DNA of 64,000 bases from Mesorhizobium sp. (GCA_004020545.1 SAQE01000007.1:1-64000), one strand, 5' to 3'. Shown: positions 1-9,824, counted from the stretch's first letter. The notes: a model not told the origin generated them from the letters alone. A program made the numbers and translations.

Positions 1-59
1 CACGCTTGTGCGACTGACAAAGCCCAATGCTCATAAAGCCGGATCAGGTCCGGCCGGTG

Positions 60-209
60 TGTGGCGTAGGTGCAGTATGACGATGTGAGCCGCTACACCG
101 TGCGCGTCTCCCAGTCTGTCCATAGGCTCGGAAGAAGTCGGACAGTTTGACATGGCCGGTCAGTTGCAACTCCCTTTCCCAACACTCCACTGCCCGGTAG
201 AGCGCATGA
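60..209 (-). pseudogene. nodA 5' fragment (copy 1)
   Basis: On the minus strand, an ATG at 209 begins a stretch whose bases match the start of intact nodA (12998-13588), but with substitutions, frame changes and an internal deletion of about 75 bases. It cannot make an acyltransferase. It sits downstream of the nod box at 310-356, as intact nodA does behind its own nod box, so it is a relic of a duplicated nodD-nodA intergenic region. The left limit is approximate. Confidence 0.7.
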
Positions 210-309
210 AAAATCTCCTTTCGGGCGGTTTCTTAAGACGCTCGCCACGCCATGAGGCAGTGGGGCATCGGTGTCCGTCAGGTGCTTCTGCCCATGCAGG
301 ATTCCACAA

Positions 310-356
310 CATTGATGAAATCGTTTGTTTCGATGAAAGGCATCCACACTTTGGAT
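310..356 (-). promoter_or_regulatory. nod box (copy 1), reading leftward
   Basis: Read on the minus strand, the sequence starts ATCCAAAGTGTGGATG and continues through ATCGAAACAAACGATTT, which matches the nod box bound by NodD. It reads toward the left edge of the window, through the nodA fragment. Whatever it drives lies outside the window. Confidence 0.85.
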
Positions 357-358
357 AG

Positions 359-700
359 TTGACCACGCGTTTCAAAGGTCGTGAACTACATCTCCTCGTT
401 GTGCTCGACGCACTCCCGACAGAGCGCAACCTCATGGGCGCGGCATGCAAGATTAACCGAGCCCAGCCGGTCATGAGTGCGGCCGGCGCTCGGCTGCTCG
501 ATTATTTGCGCGATGAGCTCGCGACCATGTCCGCGGAGGTATTCAAACTTAACGCTGCGTCCGGGAGCTCTTGCCCTCCAGTTCGCGACGCTCTCCTGCC
601 CATCCAGTGCTCGTTTATTTCGTCGGATAGTTTGACCCGGCTCTACCGAATCGCCGCTTCAGGATCATTCTTTCCGATTTCGTCACGCTCGTATTTCTGC
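359..700 (+). pseudogene. nodD pseudogene (5' half, copy 1)
   Basis: The translation from 359 follows the NodD N-terminus ([20 protein letters not shown]), with loss of the usual alternating residues of the helix-turn-helix. A frame change follows near 620, after which NodD-like bases continue out of frame. The similarity ends near 700, where IS481-type transposase sequence begins, so an insertion probably truncated this copy. The start would be TTG. It is not expected to give a working regulator. Confidence 0.8.
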
Positions 701-1028
701 CGCGCCCTACACCGATTAGGCGCGAACAAACTGAGCGCCTTGGAACCCGAACCCGTGCGTCGTGACCGGGAGCATCCGGGGCGAACTCATGCGCTCGGGG
801 GCATCGCATCACCGGACGGCGACAGGCACGGTCGACCGGCATCTCGGCATCGGCTGGGAATTCGTCCATGGTCTGCATTGACGACGCTTCCTGAGGCCAC
901 GTAGCTCTTATGCCAAGCTGGGCGCCCGGGTCGAGCGCGTAATGACGACAATTGCTTCGCTACAGGTCAAACGCTTTCCGGGCCACCTGCAAAGTCTTCA
1001 CCCGGCCGTACAGCGCCCAAGACCACTG

Positions 1029-2621
1029 ATGTGATCGACAAGAGCCTTGTTGATAAATCTGCGCTATTCTCCTGTCGCGCACGGACGACCGCGTGGCGAA
1101 GAGCAGGGTCCGAGATGAGAGCCCTGCCGCGCAGCTTCTATCGTCGCGCCTCGTTTGCGGCATCCGTGCCTACCCTCTTCGGACCTCGTGGGTTCCAACC
1201 GGCGGCGAGGCGTGCATAGGCGCCCTCGGCCTGCTCCACCCAGCGGCGCTCTTCTTCCCGGTGGCTCTTTATGTTGTAGGCGTGCGCGGCTCCCTTTTGG
1301 CCGCGCACAGCCTTGCTCCCGGCCTTGAGTTCCACATCGCGCAAGCTTCTTGGCATGCAGGGAGGGTCGAGCCCACGCGTAACTCTCGCCCTTCATCAAC
1401 AGATGCCAGATCACGACAGAGAGTTTGCGTGCGGTTGCCACGGCCGCGACATGCTGTCCGCGCCGGGCTCGCACGCCGCAGGGAGAAGGCTCGCAACGGT
1501 CCGGGAGCACGAGCGGCCGCCCAGGCCGCCTCGACGAGCATGCCGCGCGCATGACCACGGCCCTGCTTGGTGATCCGCCCATGGTAGGCCGGACCTGGCC
1601 GGACTGTCGGACGCTTGGGTTCAACCCGAGATAGGTCACGAGCTTCTGCGGATCGTCGAAGCGCGACACGTCGCCGATCGCCGCCTTCATCGCCAGCGCG
1701 ACGGTGATGTCGACGCCGGGAATGGTCATCAGCCGCTTCACGCCTTCATCCTCGAGAGCCGAGCGGGCAAGATCGCGTTCGATGACCTGGAGGTCTTCGC
1801 CCAATCGGTCGAACTCGCGCAGATGCCGATCGATCGCGAGGCGCTCGTCCTGCGGTACGACCTGCTCGATTAACCAGGTCCGACCCTTGGCGCCGCACAG
1901 GTCGGCATGCGGGCAGGACGGGATCAGGTGGCTATGAAGGATCGACTGGATGACGGTCTTCAATCGAGATCTCTGTCGGACAATCTGATTGCGCCGTGTC
2001 ACCTGTCGACGCAGAGCCTGCGTCGGCTCGTCCGCAATCCAGACTTCTGGCAAGAAGCCGCTGGCATAGAGCTGCGCAAGAACGTCGGCCTCGATCGTCG
2101 TTTTGATCTTGGCATAGGCAATGATACGCACCTGTTTCGGGTTGCCGATCCCCACCTTCTTCACATGCGGCGCAACCACAGCCGTAGCGGACGTCGCGTT
2201 GCCGGTGGCCTCGATCACCCCGACATCGTTCGGCGACAGCTTCGCGGCGAACGCCGCCAGCAGATCGCGCCGCATGTCGACGCGGCCGAGTCGCCTGAGC
2301 CTGCCATCCTCCCATGCCACTGCTTCGGCGAAGGCGCGGTGAATATCCAGTCCGATGATGCGCATGCCCGTTCCTCCTTCTTGGCTCGGTCAAAGACGGG
2401 AGCTGGCGGGTAACACGACATCTACTGATCCGCGCTCGCAGCGCCTCCGGGAAAGTCGCGAGGGGCGGCGATGTAACGAGCTCGGGCTCTCAGCCCACGG
2501 TCTATTGACGGCCTGCCTGCACCTTCGTGCTCCCGGTGCCCCACGTCCCGGATGGGCTCACCATAAGGGCGTTCCAAAACAAGAACGGCAGGACGAAAAG
2601 GCACCACAGATCACCACCGGA
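1029..2621 (-). mobile_element. IS110-family element inserted in the IS481-type transposase
   Basis: The interval between the two IS481-type pieces is about 1.6 kb and holds one IS110-type transposase reading leftward with roughly 250 bases of non-coding sequence on its upstream side. IS110 elements lack terminal inverted repeats, so the limits here come only from where the outer transposase breaks off and resumes. They could be wrong by some tens of bases. Confidence 0.65.
1138..2365 (-). pseudogene. IS110-family transposase, frameshifted
   Basis: From the ATG at 2365 the reading frame gives an IS110 transposase: an N-terminal RuvC-like DEDD domain beginning MRIIGLDIHRAFAEAV with EATGNAT, then the C-terminal domain with MTIPGVD and YLGLNPSVRQSG. 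Near 1560 the frame shifts, and MLVEAAWAAARAPGPL continues in another frame. The original frame recovers as RGQHVAAVATARKLSV, then is lost again near 1356, with the end in a third frame near 1138. At least three frame changes make it inactive unless they are sequencing errors. Confidence 0.8.
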
Positions 2622-2980
2622 TAACAGCAAGGCCAAGCGCTTCGTTCAGACAGGCTTGCGCCAATGGGCTTAGGCCGAGCCTACAACAGCTCTCAAAAAC
2701 GCTGCCGAACTGCTGCATTGGCTTCGCCGATACAACACAGGCCTCACGGCAGCTTAGGATCAAACCGCCCATCAGTCGCCTCGGACCACGCCTTGCTAGG
2801 TCGGGGCCGCCGAAGACGCTGGTTGATAGCCCGGCGCCATCGGCCCGGCATTTCAAACCGCCAATCTCTGACCTGCACAGTACGTACGATTGCTCGCTTC
2901 GGCAGATCACGCGGCTCATATGTCGGACCTTAACGTCATCCATCATAAACTTTTTGCGACAAAAGATTGCAAGAATGCTA

Positions 2981-3027
2981 AATTGTTAAAGTCGTTTGTT
3001 TCGGTTAAAGGCATCCATCCCATGGAT
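2981..3027 (-). promoter_or_regulatory. nod box next to intact nodD, reading leftward
   Basis: On the minus strand the sequence starts ATCCATGGGATGGATG and continues with CGAAACAAACGACTTTA, a good nod box. It lies ten bases from the nodD start and points away from nodD. The usual partner there, nodA, is absent; the sequence to the left is IS481 and IS110 material, so this nod box has no intact target within 2.9 kb. Confidence 0.8.
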
Positions 3028-3037
3028 GGCTGATGAC

Positions 3038-3955
3038 ATGCGTTTCAAAGGACTTGATCTAAATCTCCTCGTTGTGCTCGACGCACTCCTGACGGAGCGT
3101 AATCTCTCGGCGGCGGCACGCAGGATCAACCTGAGTCAGCCCGCCATGAGTGCGGCCGTCGCCCGACTGCGCGATTATTTCCGCGATGAACTGTTTACGA
3201 TAAGAGGTCGCGAACGATTTCTAACCCCGCGTGCGGCAGCATTTGCCCCCGCAGTTCGCGACGCTCTCCAGCACATCCAGTGCTCGATTATTTCTTCGGA
3301 TCCGTTTGACCCAGCTCGAGCCGATCGCCTCTTCAGGATCATTCTTTCCGATTTCGTCACGCTCGTGTTTTTCGAAAAGCTTGTGGAGCGTATTGCACGG
3401 GAAGCCCCCGCCGTCAGCTTCGAACTGCTGCCTGTCGACGATAGCCCCGATGAGCTTCTCCGGCGCGGTGACGTCGATTTTCTAATTCTACCGGATATGT
3501 TCACGTCGAGTGTGCATTCAAGCGTTCCGCTGTTTGACGAGAAGCTCGTGTGCGTAGGCTGTCCCACAAACAAGCAGCTGCCACAGCAGCTTACATTCGA
3601 GAGATACATGTCGATGAGGCACGTCGCGGTCAGGTTCGGGCGTACGATGAAGCCGTCTATCGAGGAATGGTTTTTGCTTGAGCATGGCCTTAAGAGACGT
3701 GTCGAGGTCGCCGTGCAGGGCTTCAGCATGATTCCACCTATGGTGTCCGGCACAGCTCGTATAGCGACCATGCCCTTGCGGCTGGTCAGGCATTTCGAAA
3801 ACACGTTCCCCCTGCGGGTTATCGAACTTCCGCTGCCATTTCCCACATTCACCGAGACCCTCCAATGGCCGGCCCTCCACAATAGCGATCCGGCAAGCAT
3901 CTGGATGCGGGAGATAATGATGCAAGAGGCATCTCGGATGGCTGTCCCGCTGTGA
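3038..3955 (+). CDS. nodD: LysR-type nodulation regulator NodD
   Basis: NodD is a LysR-type activator that responds to legume flavonoids and binds nod boxes. The 305-residue product begins [20 protein letters not shown], with the helix-turn-helix at about residues 18-40 ([22 protein letters not shown]), followed by the LysR effector domain to the end ([14 protein letters not shown] near the C-terminus). I chose the ATG at 3038 because [11 protein letters not shown] is the usual NodD start; an upstream ATG at 2996 would put the nod box inside the gene. Length matches the family. It is the only intact nodD in the window and is flanked on both sides by relics of other copies. Confidence 0.96.
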   Translation: MRFKGLDLNLLVVLDALLTERNLSAAARRINLSQPAMSAAVARLRDYFRDELFTIRGRERFLTPRAAAFAPAVRDALQHIQCSIISSDPFDPARADRLFRIILSDFVTLVFFEKLVERIAREAPAVSFELLPVDDSPDELLRRGDVDFLILPDMFTSSVHSSVPLFDEKLVCVGCPTNKQLPQQLTFERYMSMRHVAVRFGRTMKPSIEEWFLLEHGLKRRVEVAVQGFSMIPPMVSGTARIATMPLRLVRHFENTFPLRVIELPLPFPTFTETLQWPALHNSDPASIWMREIMMQEASRMAVPL

Positions 3956-4003
3956 ACCCACGGAAAATTCAGGCGCACCTATAGTCACTACTCCTGTCAC
4001 CAT

Positions 4004-4807
4004 CTACTCTGACGACAATAGCCCTCGCCGGATAAAGTCGATGCTGGCGGCAAGTGCGCCTGCGAGATCGTCCAGAGAATGGACTTCCTCGACCAGCTCG
4101 AACGAGAAAGGTCCCGCGTAGCCGCCATCCAGCAGCGCCTGAATCTGGCTGCCATTGTCGGAACCTGCAAGAAAGCGATCGGGGTAAATCCAGAAGGTCG
4201 GGTCGTTTACGCTTGAAATGTGCACCAGGCCGGTAAGCTCGCAGAACAGGCATGTCTCCCCGGCCAGGGTGTGGTGGAACGTGTCGTGCACGAGGCGAAA
4301 GACGGACTGGCCATCAACCGCGGCAACGGCCTCGGCCGCTTCCTTCTTTGATCGAAGCGAGCAGGTTCGGAAACCCAGCGGCTCGATAAGACCGATCAGA
4401 CCCCGCGACTGGAGGATTGGCTTGATCTCGTTTAGAGCGAAACGAAGATTGTCCTGGCGCTCGCTATTGGTGGGCCACGAGCTGCGGTTGGCCGGCACCA
4501 AAACGAGCGTCTCCGCCCCGCACGCCGTCGCATAATCGGCGAGGTTGCTTGCCTCGGCCTGACGCGTTGGAGTCCAGTCGTTGAACCGCTGCAAGGCGTT
4601 GACAGAGATGATCGTGATGCCCGCTTCGGTAGCGGCAAACCGGACGTCCGCAGCCGGAATGCCGCGTGCGACAGGATTGCTGAAATGAGGGTAACGGATT
4701 TGGACGTCGGTCAGGCCTTGGTCACGGGCAAGCGCGAAAAGCGCACTGACGTCAAGGCGGGGCGCCGCCATGTGATCGAGTGCAAAGCGGGGCGATACCT
4801 GGCGCAT
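4004..4807 (-). CDS. MocC/IolI-like sugar phosphate isomerase/epimerase (TIM barrel)
   Basis: The product of about 267 residues is a xylose-isomerase-like TIM barrel of the type annotated as rhizopine catabolism MocC or inosose isomerase IolI. The start MRQVSPRFALDHMAAPRLD resembles these proteins. Later stretches (VLVPANR, LIEPLGF, LVHDTFHH, HISSVND, FELVEE) supply the acidic and histidine metal ligands expected at the mouth of the barrel. Start at 4807 is chosen for the FALDHM alignment; an upstream start at 4885 is possible. It lies 164 bases downstream of a LacI-type regulator in the same direction, suggesting one catabolic unit for an inositol-like compound. The exact substrate is unknown. 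Confidence 0.75.
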   Translation of the reverse strand: MRQVSPRFALDHMAAPRLDVSALFALARDQGLTDVQIRYPHFSNPVARGIPAADVRFAATEAGITIISVNALQRFNDWTPTRQAEASNLADYATACGAETLVLVPANRSSWPTNSERQDNLRFALNEIKPILQSRGLIGLIEPLGFRTCSLRSKKEAAEAVAAVDGQSVFRLVHDTFHHTLAGETCLFCELTGLVHISSVNDPTFWIYPDRFLAGSDNGSQIQALLDGGYAGPFSFELVEEVHSLDDLAGALAASIDFIRRGLLSSE

Positions 4808-4971
4808 TGCTTGACTTTCCTTCCATGAAGCGCGGCTGCCATTTCGGCATCCGGCTTCTTTCAAGACGGAACCACGCCGGTTCACAGATCGGACAGAGAC
4901 GGCCGAGTCAATCGAGCTTTCCTTTCATCGGTGAAAGGAAAATGGGCGCTCATGATAGAAATCCATCAAGC

Positions 4972-6033
4972 TCAAATATTTTCCGGAAGATAAATGTCGA
5001 ACGGCAGAAATGTCTGCCCCGGGCTCTCCGCGACGCCGGCTTTGATGGCCCGCTCCATTGCCATTATCAGCTCCTGGCAAAGTCGGCGCATTGGCGTGCC
5101 GACCGCCATCGTCAAGATGTCATCCGCAAGCGCCCCACGTGACTGCGGCGTCATTTCACTCACGATCGCGACGAGATCCTGACCGCTCCCCTCTTCTCGG
5201 AGCGCGGAAATTGCCCCCTCTATCCCCCCGCCGGCCATATAGAAGCCGACGAGCTCTGGTTCCCGCTGCATAAGATCCAGCAATTTTTCGTAAGTGAGCT
5301 GCCGTTCATCAAGGTTCACGAGCGCATCAAGCACCTCGAATTTTGGCGCGTTCTCACGAAAATACGCACGAAAGGCCGTTTCCCGCGTCGCATGCGCCTG
5401 GAAGCGATGGCTTCCGACAAACACCGCCACCTTGCCGGGCCGTTTTGCGGTCTTGGAAAACACCCAAGCGGCAGTCCGTCCGACCTTGCTGTTGTTGAGG
5501 CCGATGTAGCCCTCGCGCACGCCATCGGCGAAGTCGGATAGCAGCGAAAATACCGGGATACCTTTCGCCTTGAGCTCCTCGACTGATGCTGTGATTTTCG
5601 GGTGATCGGCCGCCACCATGGCGATCGCCTGGCAGCGGCTCCCAAGGTCCTTAAGAAGCGGGAGCAGGTCACGCGGCAAATGTGACTGCGCGAACTCGAT
5701 GATCGGAAGGCCGTGGAAGGATTTAGCCATACTGACCGACTCTTCGATCTTGCGAGCGAAATCTTGGTAGAAATCGTGGGTAGGTTTTCTCAAGATGAAG
5801 CCCAGCTTGTAGTGCGGCAGGTGCTGCTGCAAGCGCTGTTTGATGAGACCGGCAGCATGATAGCCGATCGCGTGCGCGGCCGCATGGACCCGCTGGGCGG
5901 TCTCCTCTCGCACCGGAAGGCGGACGTTCAGAACCCGATCGACTGTTGCTACGCTGACTCCGGCTTCGCGGGCGAGATCGGCAATTGTGACGCGCTTTCC
6001 CCTAGCGATTCTGATCGGCCGGTCCTCCATCAT
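4972..6033 (-). CDS. LacI-family transcriptional regulator
   Basis: The N-terminal helix-turn-helix (VTIADLAREAGVSVATVDRV, about residues 15-34) is followed by a periplasmic-binding-protein-like ligand domain, for example KLGFILRKPTHDFYQ and VAVFVGSH. Total length is about 353 residues, normal for LacI/GalR regulators with sugar or sugar-alcohol effectors. The start MMEDRP at 6033 is preferred over the ATG at 6129, which would add an unconserved tail. It is upstream of, and in line with, the MocC/IolI-like gene and probably controls it. The effector cannot be read from the sequence. Confidence 0.85.
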   Translation of the reverse strand: MMEDRPIRIARGKRVTIADLAREAGVSVATVDRVLNVRLPVREETAQRVHAAAHAIGYHAAGLIKQRLQQHLPHYKLGFILRKPTHDFYQDFARKIEESVSMAKSFHGLPIIEFAQSHLPRDLLPLLKDLGSRCQAIAMVAADHPKITASVEELKAKGIPVFSLLSDFADGVREGYIGLNNSKVGRTAAWVFSKTAKRPGKVAVFVGSHRFQAHATRETAFRAYFRENAPKFEVLDALVNLDERQLTYEKLLDLMQREPELVGFYMAGGGIEGAISALREEGSGQDLVAIVSEMTPQSRGALADDILTMAVGTPMRRLCQELIMAMERAIKAGVAESPGQTFLPFDIYLPENI

Positions 6034-6311
6034 CCGGTGCGCTCCCGCGACGGCTTGGGGCGGCAAGCTGAAATAGTTCCCACACCCGGCGGTTGATAGC
6101 GCATTCGACGAACAGCGCTCCATGCGCACCCAGATGAGTTTCCGTGAACCGTTCGTTTGCTTAGGGGCTTCATGGTGTTGTATTACTCACTGCGTTAGTA
6201 CTCTATTTCCAGCGCTCTTTGGAGGCTGGCAATTCGACTGTTGTGGCAAGGCCGCGACTTACACGTCGCGCTGTTGCGATTTTGCTTGCGGGGAGCCAGT
6301 TTGATGTAACC

Positions 6312-7598
6312 CTAACCGCGGAAAGCGGCTTCCATCCGTGACTGGTCCAATTCGCCTTCCCAGCGAGCGACAACGAGCGATGCCACCGCATTACCGACTA
6401 AATTCGTCAGCGCGCGGCATTCCGACATGAAGCGGTCCACGCCAAGAATTAGAGCCATTCCGGCAACGGGAACACTCGGCACGACAGAGAGAGTAGCGGC
6501 CAATGTGATGAAGCCGGCGCCGGTGACGCCTGCCGCACCCTTCGAGGAAAGCATCGCAATTAGCAGCAGGAGGATCTGATCGGCAATTGACAAATCTGTG
6601 TTCGTCGCCTGCGCGATGAAGAGGGCGGCGATCGTCATGTAGATATTGGTACCGTCCAGATTGAATGAGTATCCAGTAGGGATGACGAGACTTACGACCG
6701 AACGCGCGGCGCCGGCCTTCTCCATCTTCTCCATGAGCGAGGGCAGCGCGGCCTCCGAGGAGGACGTTGCCAGGACAAGCAGCAGTTCGTCCTTGATGTA
6801 GCGGACAAGAGAAAAGATCGAGAAGCCGTTGTAGCGGCAGACCGCGCCGAGAACCCCGAACACGAAGAGGAAGGCGGTAAGATAGAACGTCGCGACCAGT
6901 ATCGCGAGGTTGGCCACCGAACCGATACCGTATTTGCCGATCGTAAAGGCCATTGCGCCGAAGGCGCCGATGGGTGCAGCCTTCATCAGAATGCCGACGA
7001 GCTTAAAAATGGGGGCGGTAAGCGCCTGGAGAAAGGTAACGACCGGCCTGCTCGTCTCTCCGGTCATCGCCAAAGCAATGCCGAACAGGACCGAGAAGAA
7101 CAAGACTTGCAGGATGTCGCCTTCCGCGAAGGCACTGGCAATCGTTGACGGGATGATGTTCATCAGGAAGCTGGTCACGGACTGCTCGTGAGCCGTGGCC
7201 ACATAGCCCTTAACGGCTTGGACATCGAGCGAGGCCGGATCGATGTTGAGGCCGGCGCCAGGCTGAACGATATTCGCGACAATCAGTCCGACAACGAGTG
7301 CAAGCGTCGAGAAGGTGAGGAAATAAACCATCGCCTTGGCGGCAACTCGGCCGACCTTCTGCAGATCGCTCATGCCGGCAATGCCGGTCGCAATTGTCAG
7401 GAAGATGACAGGTGCGATAATCATCTTGACGACTTTGATGAAGGCATCGCCGAGCGGCTTCAGGCTCTGGCCGGTTTCCGGATAGAGATAGCCAATTGCG
7501 GCACCCAGGACTATGGCGGCAAGCACCTGCACGTAGGTCCGGGCAAAATGGCGCTTGCGGGGCGCTGCGATCGCGCGGGGGACTTTTGGAACCAACAC
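6312..7598 (-). CDS. dctA: C4-dicarboxylate:cation symporter DctA
   Basis: DctA imports succinate, fumarate and malate through the inner membrane and is the main carbon supply route for nitrogen-fixing bacteroids. The 428-residue protein has the family's features: an N-terminal [19 protein letters not shown] segment, the serine-rich turn [13 protein letters not shown], the NLDGTNIYM motif and the late helix with [13 protein letters not shown]. Length is typical. The gene lies between a catabolic locus and nodH, and carries an excellent sigma-54 promoter (7683-7698) plus a NifA-type upstream site (7940-7955). It therefore looks like a symbiosis-specific dctA, comparable to the symbiotic-plasmid dctA of strain NGR234, rather than the DctBD-controlled copy; no dctBD is nearby. 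Confidence 0.95.
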   Translation of the reverse strand: MLVPKVPRAIAAPRKRHFARTYVQVLAAIVLGAAIGYLYPETGQSLKPLGDAFIKVVKMIIAPVIFLTIATGIAGMSDLQKVGRVAAKAMVYFLTFSTLALVVGLIVANIVQPGAGLNIDPASLDVQAVKGYVATAHEQSVTSFLMNIIPSTIASAFAEGDILQVLFFSVLFGIALAMTGETSRPVVTFLQALTAPIFKLVGILMKAAPIGAFGAMAFTIGKYGIGSVANLAILVATFYLTAFLFVFGVLGAVCRYNGFSIFSLVRYIKDELLLVLATSSSEAALPSLMEKMEKAGAARSVVSLVIPTGYSFNLDGTNIYMTIAALFIAQATNTDLSIADQILLLLIAMLSSKGAAGVTGAGFITLAATLSVVPSVPVAGMALILGVDRFMSECRALTNLVGNAVASLVVARWEGELDQSRMEAAFRG

Positions 7599-7682
7599 CG
7601 TTTCTCTCTCCCTGACCGGATCGGGGTGGGGGCTCCTCCTTCTCCCATGCTGCGCTCCGGTCGAGCGCTGCTGTCATCTCGG

Positions 7683-7698
7683 AGCAAGCGCCGTGCCA
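7683..7698 (-). promoter_or_regulatory. Sigma-54 promoter of dctA
   Basis: On the minus strand the sequence is TGGCACGGCGCTTGCT, which fits the sigma-54 consensus TGGCAC-N5-TTGC exactly, with GG and GC at the right spacing. It lies 85 bases upstream of the dctA start codon. Confidence 0.85.
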
Positions 7699-7939
7699 AC
7701 TGGAGGCCTGTCCCGTCCAGCGAGATTGGTGCGGGTTGCGCACTGGAACCCTCCACCTTTGCCGGAATTTGCACTCAAGGCTCGCCAAAGATCGCGTGAA
7801 GAAGTGCTTCGCCAGAGAGGGAATTGACCAGGTCGCCTTGCGGCCGTGCCTTTGATGTTCGCCGCAGATCGAATGCCGGCCGATATCTGTCGTCTTGGTG
7901 ACTTTGGTTGGTCAGTTTTGCGACGGAATGCGCGCAAAC

Positions 7940-7955
7940 TGTAGGATATCCTACA
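7940..7955. promoter_or_regulatory. NifA-type upstream activator site (TGT-N10-ACA)
   Basis: TGTAGGATATCCTACA is a perfect 16-base palindrome and fits the NifA binding consensus TGT-N10-ACA. It is about 240 bases upstream of the dctA sigma-54 promoter, farther than the common 80-150 bases but workable with DNA looping. Apart from this and the promoter, 7599-7983 holds no gene that I can see. Confidence 0.65.
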
Positions 7956-7983
7956 CGCCCATCAGAGCACGCGGGACAAGCGA

Positions 7984-8745
7984 TTAAGCGTAGGAGCGCA
8001 TCGAATCTCCGAGGTCAAAAAATCTTGAATAAGGTCCGCGTGCGAAGTGAATCCGCAACTCGTCAAAGTTCTCCACCGTTTGATCCAGCGGTCGCGTTTC
8101 CTGGCGCTGCAGGATGGCGTTATCTGATGGCTCAAGCGCTGGAACGCCCAGGAAATCCCAAACCGCTCCCAAGCATTGGGCAGGTTCATGAAGAAGGCTC
8201 TCGTATTCCATTACAAGCAGGTTGGTCGACGTGAAGGAGTCCATAACGCGAGCGTGAAAATCGTCGGCGGCTTTGAAATAAGCCTCACAGTCAGCGATTG
8301 ACAACCTGACGCTCGGTGGCCGAGCGGTATCGTTGTCCGAGCTGAACTTCAGCCACTGACCGCTTTCCCTGGCCTGCACAAAGGAACGGAGCGATTCCAA
8401 TACGTTTCGGCGAACAACGAGGATGACCTTGAGTGCTGGCCAACGAGCTAATTCCGCAAAGAATGCTGGACGCTCGCGAAACTGAGGTTCATTGATCTTG
8501 CAGCCAAGATGCGTCACATTCTTGTAGTCGCGCATAGGGCAGCGCACATAGGCAAGCTCAAGAAGCTCGCGATCCGTGCCTAGCAGGCGATCCGTGCTGG
8601 GCCAATTGGGATCATATTCGTTTAGCAACTCACCGTTACTCAAAACGGTCGGATGCTCGTTTAGCAATTCTTCTAAATAGTGTGTTCCGGTCCTTGGCAT
8701 AGCAAGGATCACAAAAGGCTCAGGAGTTGGTTCGTTGTGGGTCAT
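7984..8745 (-). CDS. nodH: Nod factor sulfotransferase NodH
   Basis: NodH transfers sulfate from PAPS to the reducing-end sugar of the Nod factor. The protein of about 253 residues has the 5' phosphosulfate-binding loop MPRTGTHYLEELLNEHP near its start, KINEPQFRERPAFFAEL, the 3' phosphate-binding region VVRRNVLESLRSFVQAR, and the C-terminal RRQETRPLDQTV-like segment (RQETRPLDQTVENFDELR). Start MTHNEPTPEPF at 8745 is preferred; an ATG five codons upstream exists. It lies downstream of nodJ in the same direction, about 290 bases away, and is probably in the nodABCIJ transcription unit. No nodPQ sulfate-activation genes are in the window. Confidence 0.92.
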   Translation of the reverse strand: MTHNEPTPEPFVILAMPRTGTHYLEELLNEHPTVLSNGELLNEYDPNWPSTDRLLGTDRELLELAYVRCPMRDYKNVTHLGCKINEPQFRERPAFFAELARWPALKVILVVRRNVLESLRSFVQARESGQWLKFSSDNDTARPPSVRLSIADCEAYFKAADDFHARVMDSFTSTNLLVMEYESLLHEPAQCLGAVWDFLGVPALEPSDNAILQRQETRPLDQTVENFDELRIHFARGPYSRFFDLGDSMRSYA

Positions 8746-9032
8746 TGCATGTGTATCCAACTAAATAATGGCCGCGACGGTCTGGGGACGCGCACAAGAA
8801 GCTTGGCTGCTATCGCTTGAACGCTCCGGGTGGGTCCGCGCCTCACCACCCAGCCTGTACTCCGAGGTGTGGTCGCGAAGATGGGCGCGTGCCTGCAGCG
8901 GCTGGGTGGCGCCCGGCTTCGGCGTTGTTGTACCACTCGCGATTCCTGGCACACGCATGCCTCCGGGCCGCTGTGGGCAGTTTGCAATCCGGCATTGCGG
9001 ACCTCCTTCTCGTTGATGGGCGTAGGTAAGCG

Positions 9033-9821
9033 TCAACGCATTAGTCGTCGATGAAACAGTCCAGCCGACACAAAAAAAGGCAATACAGCGAACATGCAAA
9101 GTGCGCCTATATGCAGCCCTACATTGTCGCCCAGGCGGCCGAGCATCACCGGACGGATTAGATCGATAGAATTCGCCAGCGGCGAGAAGGCCGCAATCTG
9201 CTGAAACACTCCTGGCAATTGGCCGACTGGAAAAACCGCGCCCGAAAGGAACAGCATAGGTGTGATGACAAGCGTCTGATAGAAAATAAAATAGTGATAA
9301 CTGGGCGCGAGCGCGATGACGAGCATGGCCAGGCTCGCAAAGGCGAACCCGGTGAGAGCGATGACCGGCAGCACGTAGAGAACCGACGTCCACGCGGCAT
9401 AACCTAGCGCGGCGGCAACAATCGCAATTGTCGTACCGGCCAGAAAGGCCTTTGTGGCTGCCCAGGTCAATTCACCGAGAACGATGTCGCCGAGGGTAAG
9501 TTGTGTGTGCAAGATTGCTTCCCAAGTGCCCTGATCGCGCATTCGACCGAAAACCGCGTAAATTGTTTCGAAGGTCGATGCTGTCATCGCGCTTGTCGCA
9601 ACCATGCCGGCTGCCAGAAAAGCGATGTAGGATGCACCTTCGATGCGGCCTACCAACAGTCCAAGGCCAGTGCCGAGCCCGAAAAGGTAAATCATCGGAT
9701 CAGCAAGGGTGCCGAGCATTGAAGCAAATGCCACCTTCTTCCATGCCAAATGATTGCGGCGCCACACCGCGATCCAGTTCCAGGCGTTGGCGGGTAGAGC
9801 GGCCGCAAGACGTTCACCCAT
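9033..9821 (-). CDS. nodJ: Nod factor ABC exporter permease NodJ
   Basis: NodJ is the membrane subunit that, with NodI, exports lipo-chitooligosaccharides. The 262-residue protein is an ABC-2 type permease: an amphipathic start ([18 protein letters not shown]), the [16 protein letters not shown] segment, and several hydrophobic spans ending in [13 protein letters not shown]. It starts four bases after nodI ends, a typical coupled arrangement. The 287 bases between it and nodH hold no gene that I recognise. Confidence 0.95.
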   Translation of the reverse strand: MGERLAAALPANAWNWIAVWRRNHLAWKKVAFASMLGTLADPMIYLFGLGTGLGLLVGRIEGASYIAFLAAGMVATSAMTASTFETIYAVFGRMRDQGTWEAILHTQLTLGDIVLGELTWAATKAFLAGTTIAIVAAALGYAAWTSVLYVLPVIALTGFAFASLAMLVIALAPSYHYFIFYQTLVITPMLFLSGAVFPVGQLPGVFQQIAAFSPLANSIDLIRPVMLGRLGDNVGLHIGALCMFAVLPFFVSAGLFHRRLMR

Positions 9822-9824
9822 TGC

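Larger units (their letters stand above)
1..485. repeat. Duplicated nodA'-nod box-nodD' block, copy 1
   Basis: This stretch is almost the same as 16015-16565. Both carry a broken nodA start on the minus strand, a nod box, and the start of a broken nodD on the plus strand. Copy 1 lacks about 75 bases of nodA that copy 2 keeps (missing after base 108). Similarity stops near 485, inside nodD. The left end of the copy lies at or beyond the window edge. Confidence 0.85.
705..2800 (+). mobile_element. IS481-type transposase remnant split by an IS110-type element
   Basis: Two plus-strand pieces read as one IS481-family (integrase-core) transposase. The left piece (about 720-1028) contains recognisable stretches such as REHPGELIH, HLGIGWEFVH, IDDAS and ARVERVMT. 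It ends at RPYSAQD, in the place where this family has RPYTPKTNGKAERFIQT. The right piece (about 2622-2800) restarts with SKAKRFVQTGLRQWA and continues through a WLRRYN-like C-terminus. Both pieces carry frameshifts and stops. The interrupting 1.6 kb is the IS110-type element. The ends of the outer element are not defined. Confidence 0.7.

Noticed and set aside
3175-3978. 267-residue frame antisense to nodD
   Set aside because: Shadow of nodD; no recognisable domain.
8960-8975. TGGCACACGCATGCC near the nodJ-nodH gap as a sigma-54 promoter
   Set aside because: The -12 GC is out of register and the orientation is opposite to the nod genes.
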